Source of the DNA: VXNF01 sp965116465
GTDB taxonomy: Bacteria > Actinomycetota > Acidimicrobiia > Acidimicrobiales > CATQHL01
NCBI GenBank assembly: GCA_965116465.1
Contig: OZ220687.1
Coordinates: 1,922,001-1,986,000, forward strand
DNA: 64,000 bases
Direction: 5' to 3'
Shown here: piece by piece, positions 1-8,685 of the stretch
Layout of the letters: every line of letters begins with the position of its first letter
How positions within the stretch are numbered: position 1 is the first letter of the stretch
Notes under the pieces: generated by a model
Databases searched by the model: none
Told to the model about the DNA's origin: nothing
The model's input: the letters and a program-made list of their open reading frames with translations, nothing else
Program-made: the position numbers and the translations under genes

Positions 1-1
1 C

Positions 2-1732
2 AAGCCGCGGCCGCTGCTGGTGAGCCGGCGGGACTGCTTCGGCGTCGCCGAGCGCATCACGGCCGACGGCGAGGTCCTGACACCTCTCACCGCCGAGGCG
101 GTCGACGACCTCTGCGAGCGGCTTGCCGCCAACGGCGAACTCGAGGCGCTGGCGGTGTGCCTGCTGTTCTCGTACCTCAAGACCGACCACGAGCGAGCGC
201 TGGCCGATGTTCTCCGTGAGCGGTTCCCGGACCTGCCCCTGTCGGTGAGCCACGAGGTCGCTCCCATCTGGCGGGAGTACGAGCGCTCCAGCACCGTCAT
301 CGCCGACGCCTACGTCAAGCCGCTGATGCAGGGTTACGTGGCCAGCCTGGCCGGAGGCCTGGCGGCGGCGGACATCGACGTCATCTGGGCGATGATGAAG
401 TCCAACGGCGGCCTGATGAACGCCGACGCCGCCGCCGACCACCCGATCCACCTGGCCATGTCCGGACCGGCGGGGGGTGCCGTGGCCAGCCGCCACGTGG
501 CCGGCCTGCTGGGGCTCGAGAACGTGGTCACCATCGACGTCGGCGGCACCAGCGCAGACGTGGCGCTCATCCTGGACGGCGACGTGGGCTACACCACCTC
601 CTACGAGGTGGAGTGGGGCATCCCCGCGGCGATCCCGCTCATGGACATCCACACGGTCGGCGCCGGGGGCGGGTCGATCGCCTGGGTCAATGCGGGCGGT
701 TTCCTGCAGGTGGGCCCGCAGAGTGCCGGCGCCGACCCCGGGCCCATCTGCTACGGGGCCGGCGGCACCGAGGTCACCCTCACCGACGCCAACCTGGTGC
801 TGGGCCATCTCGACCCCGACTACTTCTGCGGCGGGACGATGCGCCTCGACGGGGACCTCGCCCGCCGCGGGGTCGCCGACATGGCGGCGGGGCTGGACAT
901 GTCATCGCTGGAGTTGGCGCACGCCGTCGTGGAGATCGCGGACGAGAACATGGCCAACGCCATCCGCATGGTGAGCATCGACCGGGGTCACGACCCGCGC
1001 CATTTCGCCTTGCTGGCCTTCGGCGGGGCCGGTCCACTGCACGGTGCCGCGGTGGCGCGCAAGCTGCACATTCCCACGCTGGTGGTTCCCCCCTTCCCCG
1101 GGAGCTTCTCGGCGCTCGGGCTGCTGCTGGGCGACCTCCGTGTCGACAAGCTCTGGACCCAGTCGTTCCGCTCGGACCGCGTCGGCCCCGCCGAGGTGGC
1201 CGAGCGCTTCGCCACCATCGCCCGGGCGGCCACCGAGGAATTGCGCGCCCAGGGCTTCGAGGGCGGGTGCGAGCTGCGCTACGCCATCAACATGCGCTAC
1301 CTGGGCCAGAACTACGAGACCGAGGTTGAGGTGCCACCGATCGACGCGCTCGACGCCGACGGCGCCGCGGCGCAGCTGGAGCTGGCCTACCAGGCCTTCC
1401 ACGACCGCCATCGGGCCATGTACGAGTACGTCATCGCCGATGCCGTCATCGAGATGGTCAGCTTCCGGGTCTCGGCCATCGGCGCCATCCCCCATCCGCG
1501 CCTGGCCCGCGTCCGGCCCGAGAGCGGCCATGCCGAGACCACCCGGCAGGTGCACTTCGGCGGCGAGGGGCTGGTGGACTGTCGCGTGCTGCACCGCCGG
1601 GCGATGCCGATCGACACTGTGCTCGAAGGTCCTCTGATCGTCTCCGAGGAGGGTTCCACGACGCTCGTGGAACCGGGGATGCAGTTGCGCCGCACACCCG
1701 AGGACGTGCTGATCGTGGAGGTGGGCACGTGA
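2..1732 (+). CDS. hyuA: Hydantoinase/oxoprolinase subunit A, 5' end outside window
   Basis: ATP-dependent hydantoinase / N-methylhydantoinase alpha-type subunit, which with HyuB opens cyclic amides or acts in related carboxylase-type reactions. The frame is already open at base 2 and reads family-like sequence (KPRPLLVSRRDCFGV) before the first possible GTG at 20, so the true start lies upstream and roughly the first 100-120 residues, including the N-terminal phosphate loop, are missing. Visible family signatures are TIDVGGTSADVAL, GAGGGSIAWV, AGADPGPICYG and FGGAGPLHG. The stop overlaps the GTG start of hyuB by 4 bases, so the two are translationally coupled. Substrate cannot be read from sequence; the acetamidase/formamidase downstream suggests amide or hydantoin nitrogen use (inference). 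Confidence 0.93.
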   Translation, partial: KPRPLLVSRRDCFGVAERITADGEVLTPLTAEAVDDLCERLAANGELEALAVCLLFSYLKTDHERALADVLRERFPDLPLSVSHEVAPIWREYERSSTVIADAYVKPLMQGYVASLAGGLAAADIDVIWAMMKSNGGLMNADAAADHPIHLAMSGPAGGAVASRHVAGLLGLENVVTIDVGGTSADVALILDGDVGYTTSYEVEWGIPAAIPLMDIHTVGAGGGSIAWVNAGGFLQVGPQSAGADPGPICYGAGGTEVTLTDANLVLGHLDPDYFCGGTMRLDGDLARRGVADMAAGLDMSSLELAHAVVEIADENMANAIRMVSIDRGHDPRHFALLAFGGAGPLHGAAVARKLHIPTLVVPPFPGSFSALGLLLGDLRVDKLWTQSFRSDRVGPAEVAERFATIARAATEELRAQGFEGGCELRYAINMRYLGQNYETEVEVPPIDALDADGAAAQLELAYQAFHDRHRAMYEYVIADAVIEMVSFRVSAIGAIPHPRLARVRPESGHAETTRQVHFGGEGLVDCRVLHRRAMPIDTVLEGPLIVSEEGSTTLVEPGMQLRRTPEDVLIVEVGT

Positions 1733-3570
1733 CAGCGCTGCTCACTCCTCCGGATAGCCCGCCGGCCGCCGCCGACCTCGCCGTCGACCAGGTCACCCTC
1801 ACGGTCATCGACAACTACCTGGCCACCACCTGCCGCGAGATGGGCGTCGCCATGATGCGCACCGCCTACTCGCCGATGTTCAACGAGGCGCTGGACTTCT
1901 CCTGCGTGCTGTTCGACGCCAAGGGGCGGATGATCGCCCAGGCGGAGTTCTGCCCCTCCCAGATCGGGACCATCAAGTTCACCATCGAGTGGATGCTGGA
2001 CGAGCTGGGCCCCGACGTGTACCGCCCGGGCGACGTGATCGTCATGAACGACCCGTACCGGGGCAGCGGCCACATCCCCGAGCACACGCTGCTGAAGGCG
2101 GTGTTCCACGGCGACGAGATCGTGGGGTTCGTGGCCAACTGCGCCCATCTGGCCGAGCCGGGCGCCAAGGCGCCCGGCGGGCTGGCCGGCGACGCCACCG
2201 ACATCTTCCAGGAGGGTTTGCGCCTGCCGCCGCTGTGGCTGCAGCGCGAGGGCGTCCCCCAGGAGGACATCTGGAAGCTGATCTTCGCCAACCACCGCAC
2301 GCCCAAGGTCACCTACGGCGACCTCATGGCGATGGTCGGCTCGCTGAACGTCGCCGAACGACGCCTCACCAGCCTCATCGGCACCTACGGCTACGACACG
2401 GTGACGACGGCCACCGAGGACCTGATCAACATCGCCGAGCGGCGCATGTCCGAGGAGATCCGCCGGATCCCCGACGGCGAGTACCGGTTCAGCGACATCA
2501 TCGAGGACGACGGGGTGGCCGAGGGCTCCTACGTCGTGGAGTGCGCCGTCGTCGTGGACGGCGGCGAGGTGACCTGTGACTTCACCGGCTCGTCGGGGCA
2601 GGCCGCCGGGCCCATGAACGGCACCTATGCCGTCACGGCCTCGTCGGTCTACAACGCCTTCATGCACATCACCGACCCCACCATCCCGCGCAACGAGGGC
2701 TGCTACCGGCCCATCAACGTCATCGCCCCGCCGGGCACCATCCTGAACTGCGAGTTCCCGGCGCCGCTGGTGGGCGGCAACACCGAGTTGAGCCCGCGCA
2801 TCACCGACATCATCTTCGGCGCACTGGCCGACGCGCTGCCCGACCGCATCCCCGCCTCCCATGGCGGCACGGTCTGCTGCTTCCTGTTCGGCGGCGAGCA
2901 TCCCGAGACCGGTGAGCTGTACTCGCACTTCCACTTCGAGGGCGTCGGCTGGGGCGGCCGCCCGATCGGCGACGGCGACAGCCAGGTCATCGTCATCATC
3001 GGCAACGCCCGCAACACCCCCGTGGAGATCTTCGAGACCCGTTACCCGCTGCGCGTGGAGTCCTACCGGCTGCTGGAGGACTCCGGCGGGCCGGGGCTGA
3101 ACCGCGGCGGCCTCGGCGTCGAGCGGATCATGACCATCGAGGTCGACGAGGTGACCGTGAGCGCCCTCTTCAACCGGATGCTGGTGGACCCGTTCGGCAT
3201 CCACGGCGGCAAGCCGGGCGCCAACAGCGGCATCTACGTGCGCCTCGCCGGCGAGGAGTCCTGGAGCACCTTCCGCGAGAAGTTCGGGACGATGTCACCC
3301 TCCAAGTTCTCCAACATCCTGCTGCACCGCGGCGACCAGGTGAAGATCCTGGCGCCCGGCGGCGGCGGCTGGGGCGACCCGCTGGAGCGCTCGGCGGACA
3401 GGGTGCTGGCCGACGTGGCCGAGGGTCTGGTCACGGCCGAGGGCGCCATGCGCGACTACGGCCTCGTCGTCGAGCACCGCGACGGCGCTTGGAAGACCGC
3501 GCCGACGCCGGCGAGGGCTGCGGCAGGGTCCACTACGCTCGTTGAACCGCAAAGCCCGGGGATGTCCTGA
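1729..3570 (+). CDS. hyuB: Hydantoinase B subunit, first tandem copy
   Basis: HyuB/N-methylhydantoinase B family subunit, 613 residues, partner of HyuA. Family signatures include the N-terminal MRTAYSPMFNEALDFSC, NDPYRGSGHIPEH, GGTVCCFLFGG and the glycine-rich LAPGGGGWGDPL near the C terminus. It starts with GTG overlapping the hyuA stop by 4 bases. Its last 15 residues (AGSTTLVEPQSPGMS) are not HyuB-like: GSTTLVEP is identical to a stretch near the end of HyuA. The native C terminus has therefore been replaced by read-through into a duplicated hyuA tail. It is nearly collinear with the next gene, roughly 90% identical by eye, and their start codons lie 1858 bases apart. Confidence 0.93.
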   Translation: MTALLTPPDSPPAAADLAVDQVTLTVIDNYLATTCREMGVAMMRTAYSPMFNEALDFSCVLFDAKGRMIAQAEFCPSQIGTIKFTIEWMLDELGPDVYRPGDVIVMNDPYRGSGHIPEHTLLKAVFHGDEIVGFVANCAHLAEPGAKAPGGLAGDATDIFQEGLRLPPLWLQREGVPQEDIWKLIFANHRTPKVTYGDLMAMVGSLNVAERRLTSLIGTYGYDTVTTATEDLINIAERRMSEEIRRIPDGEYRFSDIIEDDGVAEGSYVVECAVVVDGGEVTCDFTGSSGQAAGPMNGTYAVTASSVYNAFMHITDPTIPRNEGCYRPINVIAPPGTILNCEFPAPLVGGNTELSPRITDIIFGALADALPDRIPASHGGTVCCFLFGGEHPETGELYSHFHFEGVGWGGRPIGDGDSQVIVIIGNARNTPVEIFETRYPLRVESYRLLEDSGGPGLNRGGLGVERIMTIEVDEVTVSALFNRMLVDPFGIHGGKPGANSGIYVRLAGEESWSTFREKFGTMSPSKFSNILLHRGDQVKILAPGGGGWGDPLERSADRVLADVAEGLVTAEGAMRDYGLVVEHRDGAWKTAPTPARAAAGSTTLVEPQSPGMS

Positions 3571-3586
3571 TTGTGGAGGCGAGTTC
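3526..3586 (+). repeat. Relic of hyuA 3' end at the hyuB duplication junction
   Basis: This stretch aligns with the end of hyuA at about 1657-1728: both contain ctcgt(g/t)gaaccg, then a c-c-c-g-(a/g)-g-g-a block and ctgat(c/t)gtggagg just before the hyuB start. The relic lacks about 15-20 bases relative to hyuA. It shows that the duplicated unit began inside the hyuA 3' end and ran through hyuB. Confidence 0.8.
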
Positions 3587-5389
3587 ATGACCGCATTGCT
3601 CACGCCCCCGGAGAACCCGTCGGTGGCCGCCGACCTGGTGGCCGATCAGGTCACGCTCACGGTCATCGACAACTACCTGGCCACCACCTGCCGCGAGATG
3701 GGCATCGCCATGATGCGCACCGCCTACTCGCCGATGTTCAACGAGTCACTGGACTTCTCCTGCGTCCTGTTCGACGCCAAGGGCCGCCTCAGCGCCCAGG
3801 CCGAGTTCTGTCCCTCTCAGATCGGCACGATCAAGTTCACCGTCGAGTGGATGATCGACGAGCTCGGTCCCGACATCTACCGCCCGGGCGACGTGATCAT
3901 CATGAACGACCCCTACCGGGGCAGCGGCCACATCCCCGAGCACACCCTGCTGAAGGCGGTGTTCCACGGCGAGAAGATCGTGGGGTTCGTGGCCAACTGC
4001 GCTCACCTGGCCGAGCCGGGCGCCAAGGCGCCGGGCGGGCTGGCGGGCGACGCCACCGACATCTTCCAGGAGGGCCTGCGCATCCCGCCGCTGTGGTTGC
4101 AGCGCGAGGGCGTGCCCCAGGAGGACGTCTGGAAGATCATCTTCGCCAACCACCGCACGCCGAAGGTCACCTACGGCGACCTCATGGCCATGGTCGGCTC
4201 GCTGAACGTCGCCGAGCGACGCCTCACGGGCCTCATCGACACCTACGGCTACGACACCGTCACCACCGCCACCGAGGATCTGATCAACATCGCCGAGCGG
4301 CGCATGTCCGAGGAGATCCGCCAGATCCCCGACGGCGAGTACCGCTTCAGCGACATCATCGAGGACGACGGCGTGGCGGAGGGGTCCTACGTGATCGACT
4401 GCACCGTCGTCGTGGACGGCGGCAACGTGGCCTGCGACTTCACCGGCTCCGACGGCCAGGCCGCCGGACCGATGAACGCCACGTACGCCGTCACGGCCTC
4501 GGCGGTCTACAACGCCTTCATGCACATCACCGACCCCACCATCCCGCGCAACGAGGGCTGCTACCGGCCCATCAACATCATCGCCCCGCCGGGCACGATC
4601 CTTAACTGCGAGTTCCCGGCGCCGCTGGTGGGCGGCAACACCGAGGTGTCCCCCCGCATCACCGACATCATCTTCGGCGCCCTCGCCGAACCGCTGCCCG
4701 AGCGCATCCCCGCCTCCCTCGGCGGCACCTCGTGCTGCTTCCTGTTCGGCGGCCAGCACCCCGACAACGACGATCTGTACTCGCACTTCCACTTCGAGGG
4801 CATCGGCTGGGGAGGGCGGCCCGCCGCCGATGGCAACAGCCAGATCATCGTGATCAACGGCAACTGCCGGAACACGCCGGTGGAGGTGTTCGAGACCCGC
4901 TACCCACTGCGGGTGGACTCCTACCGCCTGCTGGAGGACTCCGGCGGCCCGGGGCTGAACCGCGGCGGCCTGGGCATCGAGCGCGTCCTGACCATGGTCG
5001 CCGACGAGGTGACCGTGAGCGCCATCTTCAACCGCATGCGAGTGGACCCCTTCGGCATCCACGGCGGCAAGCCGGGCGCCAACAGCGGCATCTTCGTACG
5101 GCTCGCCGGCGAGGAGCCTTGGAGCACGTTCAGCGAGAAGTTCGGCACGATGTCGCCGTCCAAGTTCTCCAACATCCGCCTGCGCCGGGGGGATCAGGTG
5201 AAGATCGTGGCGCCGGGCGGTGGCGGTTGGGGCGACCCGCTGGCGCGCTCGGCGGACAGGGTGGTGGCCGACGTGGCCGAGGGGCTCGTCACACCGGAGG
5301 CGGCGCAGCGCGACTACGGGCTGGTGGTGGAGCGCCGCAATGGCAACTGGGGCGCCGCGCCGACCGCGGAGAGGGCGTCGGCCCAATGA
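3587..5389 (+). CDS. hyuB: Hydantoinase B subunit, second tandem copy
   Basis: Second HyuB paralogue, 600 residues from ATG 3587. That start aligns with the start of the upstream copy (MTALLTPPENPSVAADL versus MTALLTPPDSPPAAADL), whereas the longer open frame upstream reads through the hyuA relic. The same family motifs are present (NDPYRGSGHIPEH, VAPGGGGWGDPL). Substitutions relative to copy 1 are scattered and mostly conservative (for example ERIPASLGGTSCC versus DRIPASHGGTVCC), so both copies look intact. The C terminus ends PTAERASAQ and keeps the native form that copy 1 lost. The stop overlaps the next ATG by 4 bases. Two HyuB subunits could give alternative HyuA complexes with different substrates (inference). 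Confidence 0.93.
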   Translation: MTALLTPPENPSVAADLVADQVTLTVIDNYLATTCREMGIAMMRTAYSPMFNESLDFSCVLFDAKGRLSAQAEFCPSQIGTIKFTVEWMIDELGPDIYRPGDVIIMNDPYRGSGHIPEHTLLKAVFHGEKIVGFVANCAHLAEPGAKAPGGLAGDATDIFQEGLRIPPLWLQREGVPQEDVWKIIFANHRTPKVTYGDLMAMVGSLNVAERRLTGLIDTYGYDTVTTATEDLINIAERRMSEEIRQIPDGEYRFSDIIEDDGVAEGSYVIDCTVVVDGGNVACDFTGSDGQAAGPMNATYAVTASAVYNAFMHITDPTIPRNEGCYRPINIIAPPGTILNCEFPAPLVGGNTEVSPRITDIIFGALAEPLPERIPASLGGTSCCFLFGGQHPDNDDLYSHFHFEGIGWGGRPAADGNSQIIVINGNCRNTPVEVFETRYPLRVDSYRLLEDSGGPGLNRGGLGIERVLTMVADEVTVSAIFNRMRVDPFGIHGGKPGANSGIFVRLAGEEPWSTFSEKFGTMSPSKFSNIRLRRGDQVKIVAPGGGGWGDPLARSADRVVADVAEGLVTPEAAQRDYGLVVERRNGNWGAAPTAERASAQ

Positions 5390-5655
5390 GCGGGCGCTGG
5401 ATCGAGCGGGAGCCCATGTACCTGTCCTTCGACGTGTACAACTGCGCCTACTGCGGCAAGAACGTGCCCCGTCACGTCTGGCTGGAGGACGTCGACGGGG
5501 ACGACGTGCCGTTCTGCACGCCCGAGGTGGCCGACATCCACCTGCGTACCCGCCTGCGCCACGACCCCACGGCCCGCCACCCGGATTCGGACCTGGGGAT
5601 CACCGAGCAGCTCCGGATGGTACGCGAGAACTGCAAGGCCCTGCGCCGGGACTAG
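5386..5655 (+). CDS. Small Cys-rich (zinc-ribbon-like) protein in the hydantoinase operon
   Basis: An 89-residue protein whose ATG overlaps the hyuB stop by 4 bases, so it belongs to the same transcript. It contains CAYCGK and a later single Cys in PFCTPE, giving a CxxC-plus-one layout that could hold zinc, though a fourth ligand is not obvious. The C-terminal half is charged and probably helical. Related HyuAB-type acetone/acetophenone carboxylase systems carry a small zinc-binding gamma or delta subunit. By position this could be the equivalent, but I see no sequence motif that proves it. Confidence 0.75.
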   Translation: MSGRWIEREPMYLSFDVYNCAYCGKNVPRHVWLEDVDGDDVPFCTPEVADIHLRTRLRHDPTARHPDSDLGITEQLRMVRENCKALRRD

Positions 5656-5666
5656 GGAGTCCCGAC

Positions 5667-6575
5667 GTGCAGATCTTCCCGCCCGACGACCTGAAGTTCA
5701 CCTACAGCGGCGAGCACGTCCCCATCGGGGTGGTCGAGCCGGGGGAGACGTTCGTCGTCGAGACCGAGGACTGCTTCACGAGACGCTTCCGCCGGCCCGA
5801 GGGGTTCACGCCCGAGAACCTGGCGTGGGTCCTCGAGAACCTCGACGGGGTGACGGGCCCGGTCGCCGTCGCCGGCGCCAAGCGTGGCGACGCGGTGGCG
5901 GTCACGCTCCACAAGGTGGAGGTTACGACGCCCGGCAGCGTGGCCTGGAGCCGCTGCGAGGCCGCCTCGCCGGTGGACTGGTGGGGCGAGTGGTACGCCT
6001 GCGACGGCCTCGAGGTGCGCGACGGCCACGTGCACGTCGGCGACCTGCGCATCGCCGCCCGCCCGCTCGTGGGCTGCATCGCCACAGCACCGGACCGCGA
6101 GACGGTGTTCTCCAAGATGCAGGGCCCCTACGGCGGGAACATGGACTGCAACGAGGTGCGCGAGGGGGCGACGGTGGTGCTGCCCGTCGAGGTGAACGGC
6201 GCCTACCTCTACTTCGGCGACAGCAAGGCCCGGATGGGCGACGGCGAGGTGGTGCAGTCGCCGGAGGTGGGGACCCGGCTGGAGGTGTCGGTGGAGGTGG
6301 GGCCGCGGCCACCCGGGATGGGTTGGCCTCGCATTCTGAGCGACACCCAACTCGTCACGGTTGTGTCCGCTCGCAGCATCGACGAGGGATCCAAGCTGGC
6401 CTTCGCCGAGATGCTGGCGTGGTGCGGGTCCGCCTCAGGGTTGTCGCGTGCCGACACCGCCCTGGTTCTCGGCATGCTCGCCGACGTGGGCATCTGCCAG
6501 GTCGCCAACTTCCTGCCGACGGCGCGTTGTGTCGTCGACCGGGCGGAACTCCCCTGGGAGCTGTCCGCTCTCTGA
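5667..6575 (+). CDS. Acetamidase/formamidase family hydrolase
   Basis: A 302-residue FmdA/AmdA-family protein that hydrolyses short amides to acid and ammonia in the cytoplasm. The family core is visible: GGNMDCNEV, then LPVEVNGAYLYFGDSKARMGDGEV. In most relatives the last block reads GDxHAxxGDGE; here the His position is Lys (GDSKA), which may change metal binding or specificity. GTG 5667 gives MQIFPPDDLKFTY, starting about where the family does and 11 bases after the upstream stop. It is the last gene of the hyu operon, so ammonia or formamide release from hydantoin-like substrates is a reasonable role (inference). Confidence 0.88.
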   Translation: MQIFPPDDLKFTYSGEHVPIGVVEPGETFVVETEDCFTRRFRRPEGFTPENLAWVLENLDGVTGPVAVAGAKRGDAVAVTLHKVEVTTPGSVAWSRCEAASPVDWWGEWYACDGLEVRDGHVHVGDLRIAARPLVGCIATAPDRETVFSKMQGPYGGNMDCNEVREGATVVLPVEVNGAYLYFGDSKARMGDGEVVQSPEVGTRLEVSVEVGPRPPGMGWPRILSDTQLVTVVSARSIDEGSKLAFAEMLAWCGSASGLSRADTALVLGMLADVGICQVANFLPTARCVVDRAELPWELSAL

Positions 6576-6602
6576 GCCCGACGGGTGATTCTGCAGAGGA
6601 CG

Positions 6603-6854
6603 CTAGCTGCCCTCTGGGTAGCGGAGCGAGACGTTGTCATGGCTCAGCCCGGTCTCGTTCGGCGGCAGCCGGGCCCGGAGCATCTGCTCCATCATCTCCC
6701 GCGGCACCAGGCAGTCGGCGCAGGCGTCCGGACCGGCCACCACCTGCAGGGCGATCACGCCGGGTCGCAGGGAGACCTTGAGCGCGTAGCCGTCGGCCTC
6801 CAGCGCGCCGCTGAGCGGGCGTAGCAGTTGCCGTATGTGCTGCTCGCTCGTCAC
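6603..6854 (-). CDS. Small CxxC protein closing the selenoprotein operon
   Basis: An 83-residue soluble protein starting at GTG 6854, which overlaps the BKACE stop by 4 bases. It has a CADC motif in the middle, in the context AGPDACADCLVP. The proportions, hydrophobic beta strands followed by a CxxC, resemble a NifU C-terminal-like or small redox domain, but the similarity is weak and I do not assign a function. Its tight coupling to the end of the operon suggests a redox or metal-handling partner of an upstream enzyme. Confidence 0.7.
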   Translation of the reverse strand: MTSEQHIRQLLRPLSGALEADGYALKVSLRPGVIALQVVAGPDACADCLVPREMMEQMLRARLPPNETGLSHDNVSLRYPEGS

Positions 6855-7858
6855 GAACCGATCCCGAGCAGTTCCCTGTAGCGGGGGGTGGTCATGGGTT
6901 GCCGGCCCAGCAGACCGGCGATGCCCGAGACCGTGTGCAGCGTCTCCAGGTTGGAGTTCACGAGGTCGTCCCGGTGCGGGTACTGCCATACGGTGTCCTC
7001 CATCCCGATCCTCACGTGCAGACCCATGAGCATCGCCAGCGTCACGAGATAGACCGACGCTCGCCCGGCGGCGCAGACCGAGATCACCGACTCGGGGTCG
7101 ATGTCGTGGATCGAGTCCACGATGCGCATGAGCCCTTGGATCATCTGGCGTGGGTTGTGCATCGGGCTGCAGCCGGGCAGGGCAGGAAGCACCACCCAAT
7201 ACAGCGGTCCCCGGACCAGCCCCGACTTGATGAGGTAGCGGTCGGCGTTGTCCACGTCGGCGTCGGTGTACACGGCGATCTCGGGCTTCACCCCGGCGTC
7301 CTGCAGGATGCGTGCCTTCTCGATCATGACTGCGGGCGGCTTGGCGAACAGCGTGTCGCCCACGAACGTGGCCGTGGTGTTCACGGGTGATCCGGTGACC
7401 AGACCCGACTCGCTGAGGCGCTGCATGTCCTTCCAGTCGTCGGGGCCGATCGCCACTTCGCCGGCCGAGATGTAGAGGTCGCCGTAGTCGGCGTGGAGCG
7501 GCTCCAGCACTGTCACGAAGCGCTCCAGGTCGAGGATCGAGAACTCCTGCTCGTTGCGTACGTGGATGTGCAGGGAGGTTGCGCCGGCATCCATGCACTC
7601 GCGGGAGGCCTGCAGGATCTCGTCGGTGCTGATTGGCTGCGCCGGGTTGTCCCGGCTCATGAAGAAGCCGCCCGTGACGGCCACCGAGATCGCCACCTCG
7701 TCGGGAATCGACCAGCGGGGCGCCACGTCCACGTCCGCGTAACGCGAGGTGAACGGGTTTGTGATGTCGGGGAGGCCGTACGGTTTCAGAACGGCGCGGG
7801 TGTTGCTCCGGCCGATGTACTGCTGCACCCGGTCCCAGTTGATGCGGTCGTTCTGCAC
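6851..7858 (-). CDS. BKACE (DUF849) beta-keto acid cleavage enzyme
   Basis: A 335-residue member of the DUF849/BKACE family. These zinc enzymes condense a beta-keto acid with acetyl-CoA and cleave it to acetoacetate and a CoA ester, as 3-keto-5-aminohexanoate cleavage enzyme does. The zinc-binding HIH lies in TSLHIHVRN, and ISVAVTGG and the late GMEDTVWQYP are typical of the family. GTG 7858 is chosen because AAAGGAG precedes it at good spacing; the open frame further upstream is SDR antisense. It follows the SDR by 80 bases and overlaps the next gene. In this operon it probably cleaves a keto acid made by the dehydrogenases upstream (inference). Confidence 0.93.
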   Translation of the reverse strand: MQNDRINWDRVQQYIGRSNTRAVLKPYGLPDITNPFTSRYADVDVAPRWSIPDEVAISVAVTGGFFMSRDNPAQPISTDEILQASRECMDAGATSLHIHVRNEQEFSILDLERFVTVLEPLHADYGDLYISAGEVAIGPDDWKDMQRLSESGLVTGSPVNTTATFVGDTLFAKPPAVMIEKARILQDAGVKPEIAVYTDADVDNADRYLIKSGLVRGPLYWVVLPALPGCSPMHNPRQMIQGLMRIVDSIHDIDPESVISVCAAGRASVYLVTLAMLMGLHVRIGMEDTVWQYPHRDDLVNSNLETLHTVSGIAGLLGRQPMTTPRYRELLGIGS

Positions 7859-7938
7859 GAGAGCTCCTTTCGATTCCAGTGCTTGCGAGAATCCTGTCGG
7901 CGAATGCCACGATGGGCGGACGTCGGTCCTGCCGACGG

Positions 7939-8685
7939 TCAGTCCAGTTTGTACGGGCGGAAGCCTCCGTCCACTTGTACGACGTCGCCGGTGACGAACG
8001 ACGCCGCATCTGAGAGCAGGAACAGTACGACCTCGGCGATCTCCTGCGGCGTGGCGAACCGATCCACGGCGTGCGTGGCCTGGGCGGCGTCGCCGTCCAC
8101 GAGCCCCGACGCCACCGCCCGCTCCAGCAGCGGCGTCGCCACCATGCCCGGCGCCACGCAGTTGACGCGAATGTTGTGCTCGGCCCACTCGACGGCCAGA
8201 ACCTGCGTGAGCCCGCCGACGCCCGCCTTCGACGCCGTGTAGGGCGAGCGACCGGGGAAACCGAACCACATCGCAATCGAGCCGACCGTCACGATCGAAC
8301 CGCCGCCGGCGTCGCGCATCGATCGTCCGGCCGCCTGGCACCAGTAGAACGTGCCCGACAGGTTCACATTGATGACCCTTTGCCAATCCGCGGCGGCCAT
8401 CGTGAAGCTGTCGCCGGCGATCTGGATCCCCGCACAGGTCACCAGGTGGCCGATGGGTGAGCGCCAGGCCAGGATCTCCTCGGCAGCGCGGTTCACGGCG
8501 TCCGGGTCGGTCACATCCGACAGCACGAGACGCACTCTGCCGCCGTGGAGCTGCCGGAGCGTTTCCGCTTGGCCTTCGTCGCGGTCGACCAGGGCGCAGG
8601 AGACTTCCGGGCGGCGCTCCAGCAGGCTCTGGGCCACTTGCAGGCCGATGCCGCTGGTGCCGCCGGTGATGACCGCCACGCTCAT
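7939..8685 (-). CDS. Short-chain dehydrogenase/reductase
   Basis: A 248-residue classical SDR. The nucleotide-binding motif TGGTSGIG is at residues 8-15, the catalytic Ser is in IVTVGSIAMW, and the Tyr/Lys pair is in PYTASKAG. The C terminus VDGGFRPYKLD is typical. It presumably oxidises a hydroxy-acid or hydroxyacyl intermediate with NAD(P). Its ATG overlaps the upstream acyl-CoA dehydrogenase-like stop by 4 bases, and the BKACE gene follows. A dehydrogenase just before a beta-keto cleavage enzyme fits production of the beta-keto substrate (inference). Confidence 0.92.
   Translation of the reverse strand: MSVAVITGGTSGIGLQVAQSLLERRPEVSCALVDRDEGQAETLRQLHGGRVRLVLSDVTDPDAVNRAAEEILAWRSPIGHLVTCAGIQIAGDSFTMAAADWQRVINVNLSGTFYWCQAAGRSMRDAGGGSIVTVGSIAMWFGFPGRSPYTASKAGVGGLTQVLAVEWAEHNIRVNCVAPGMVATPLLERAVASGLVDGDAAQATHAVDRFATPQEIAEVVLFLLSDAASFVTGDVVQVDGGFRPYKLD

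Noticed and set aside
1387..5386. Long - strand open frames under hyuA and both hyuB genes
   Set aside because: They mirror the tandem repeat of hyuB and have no motif, start context or family resemblance.
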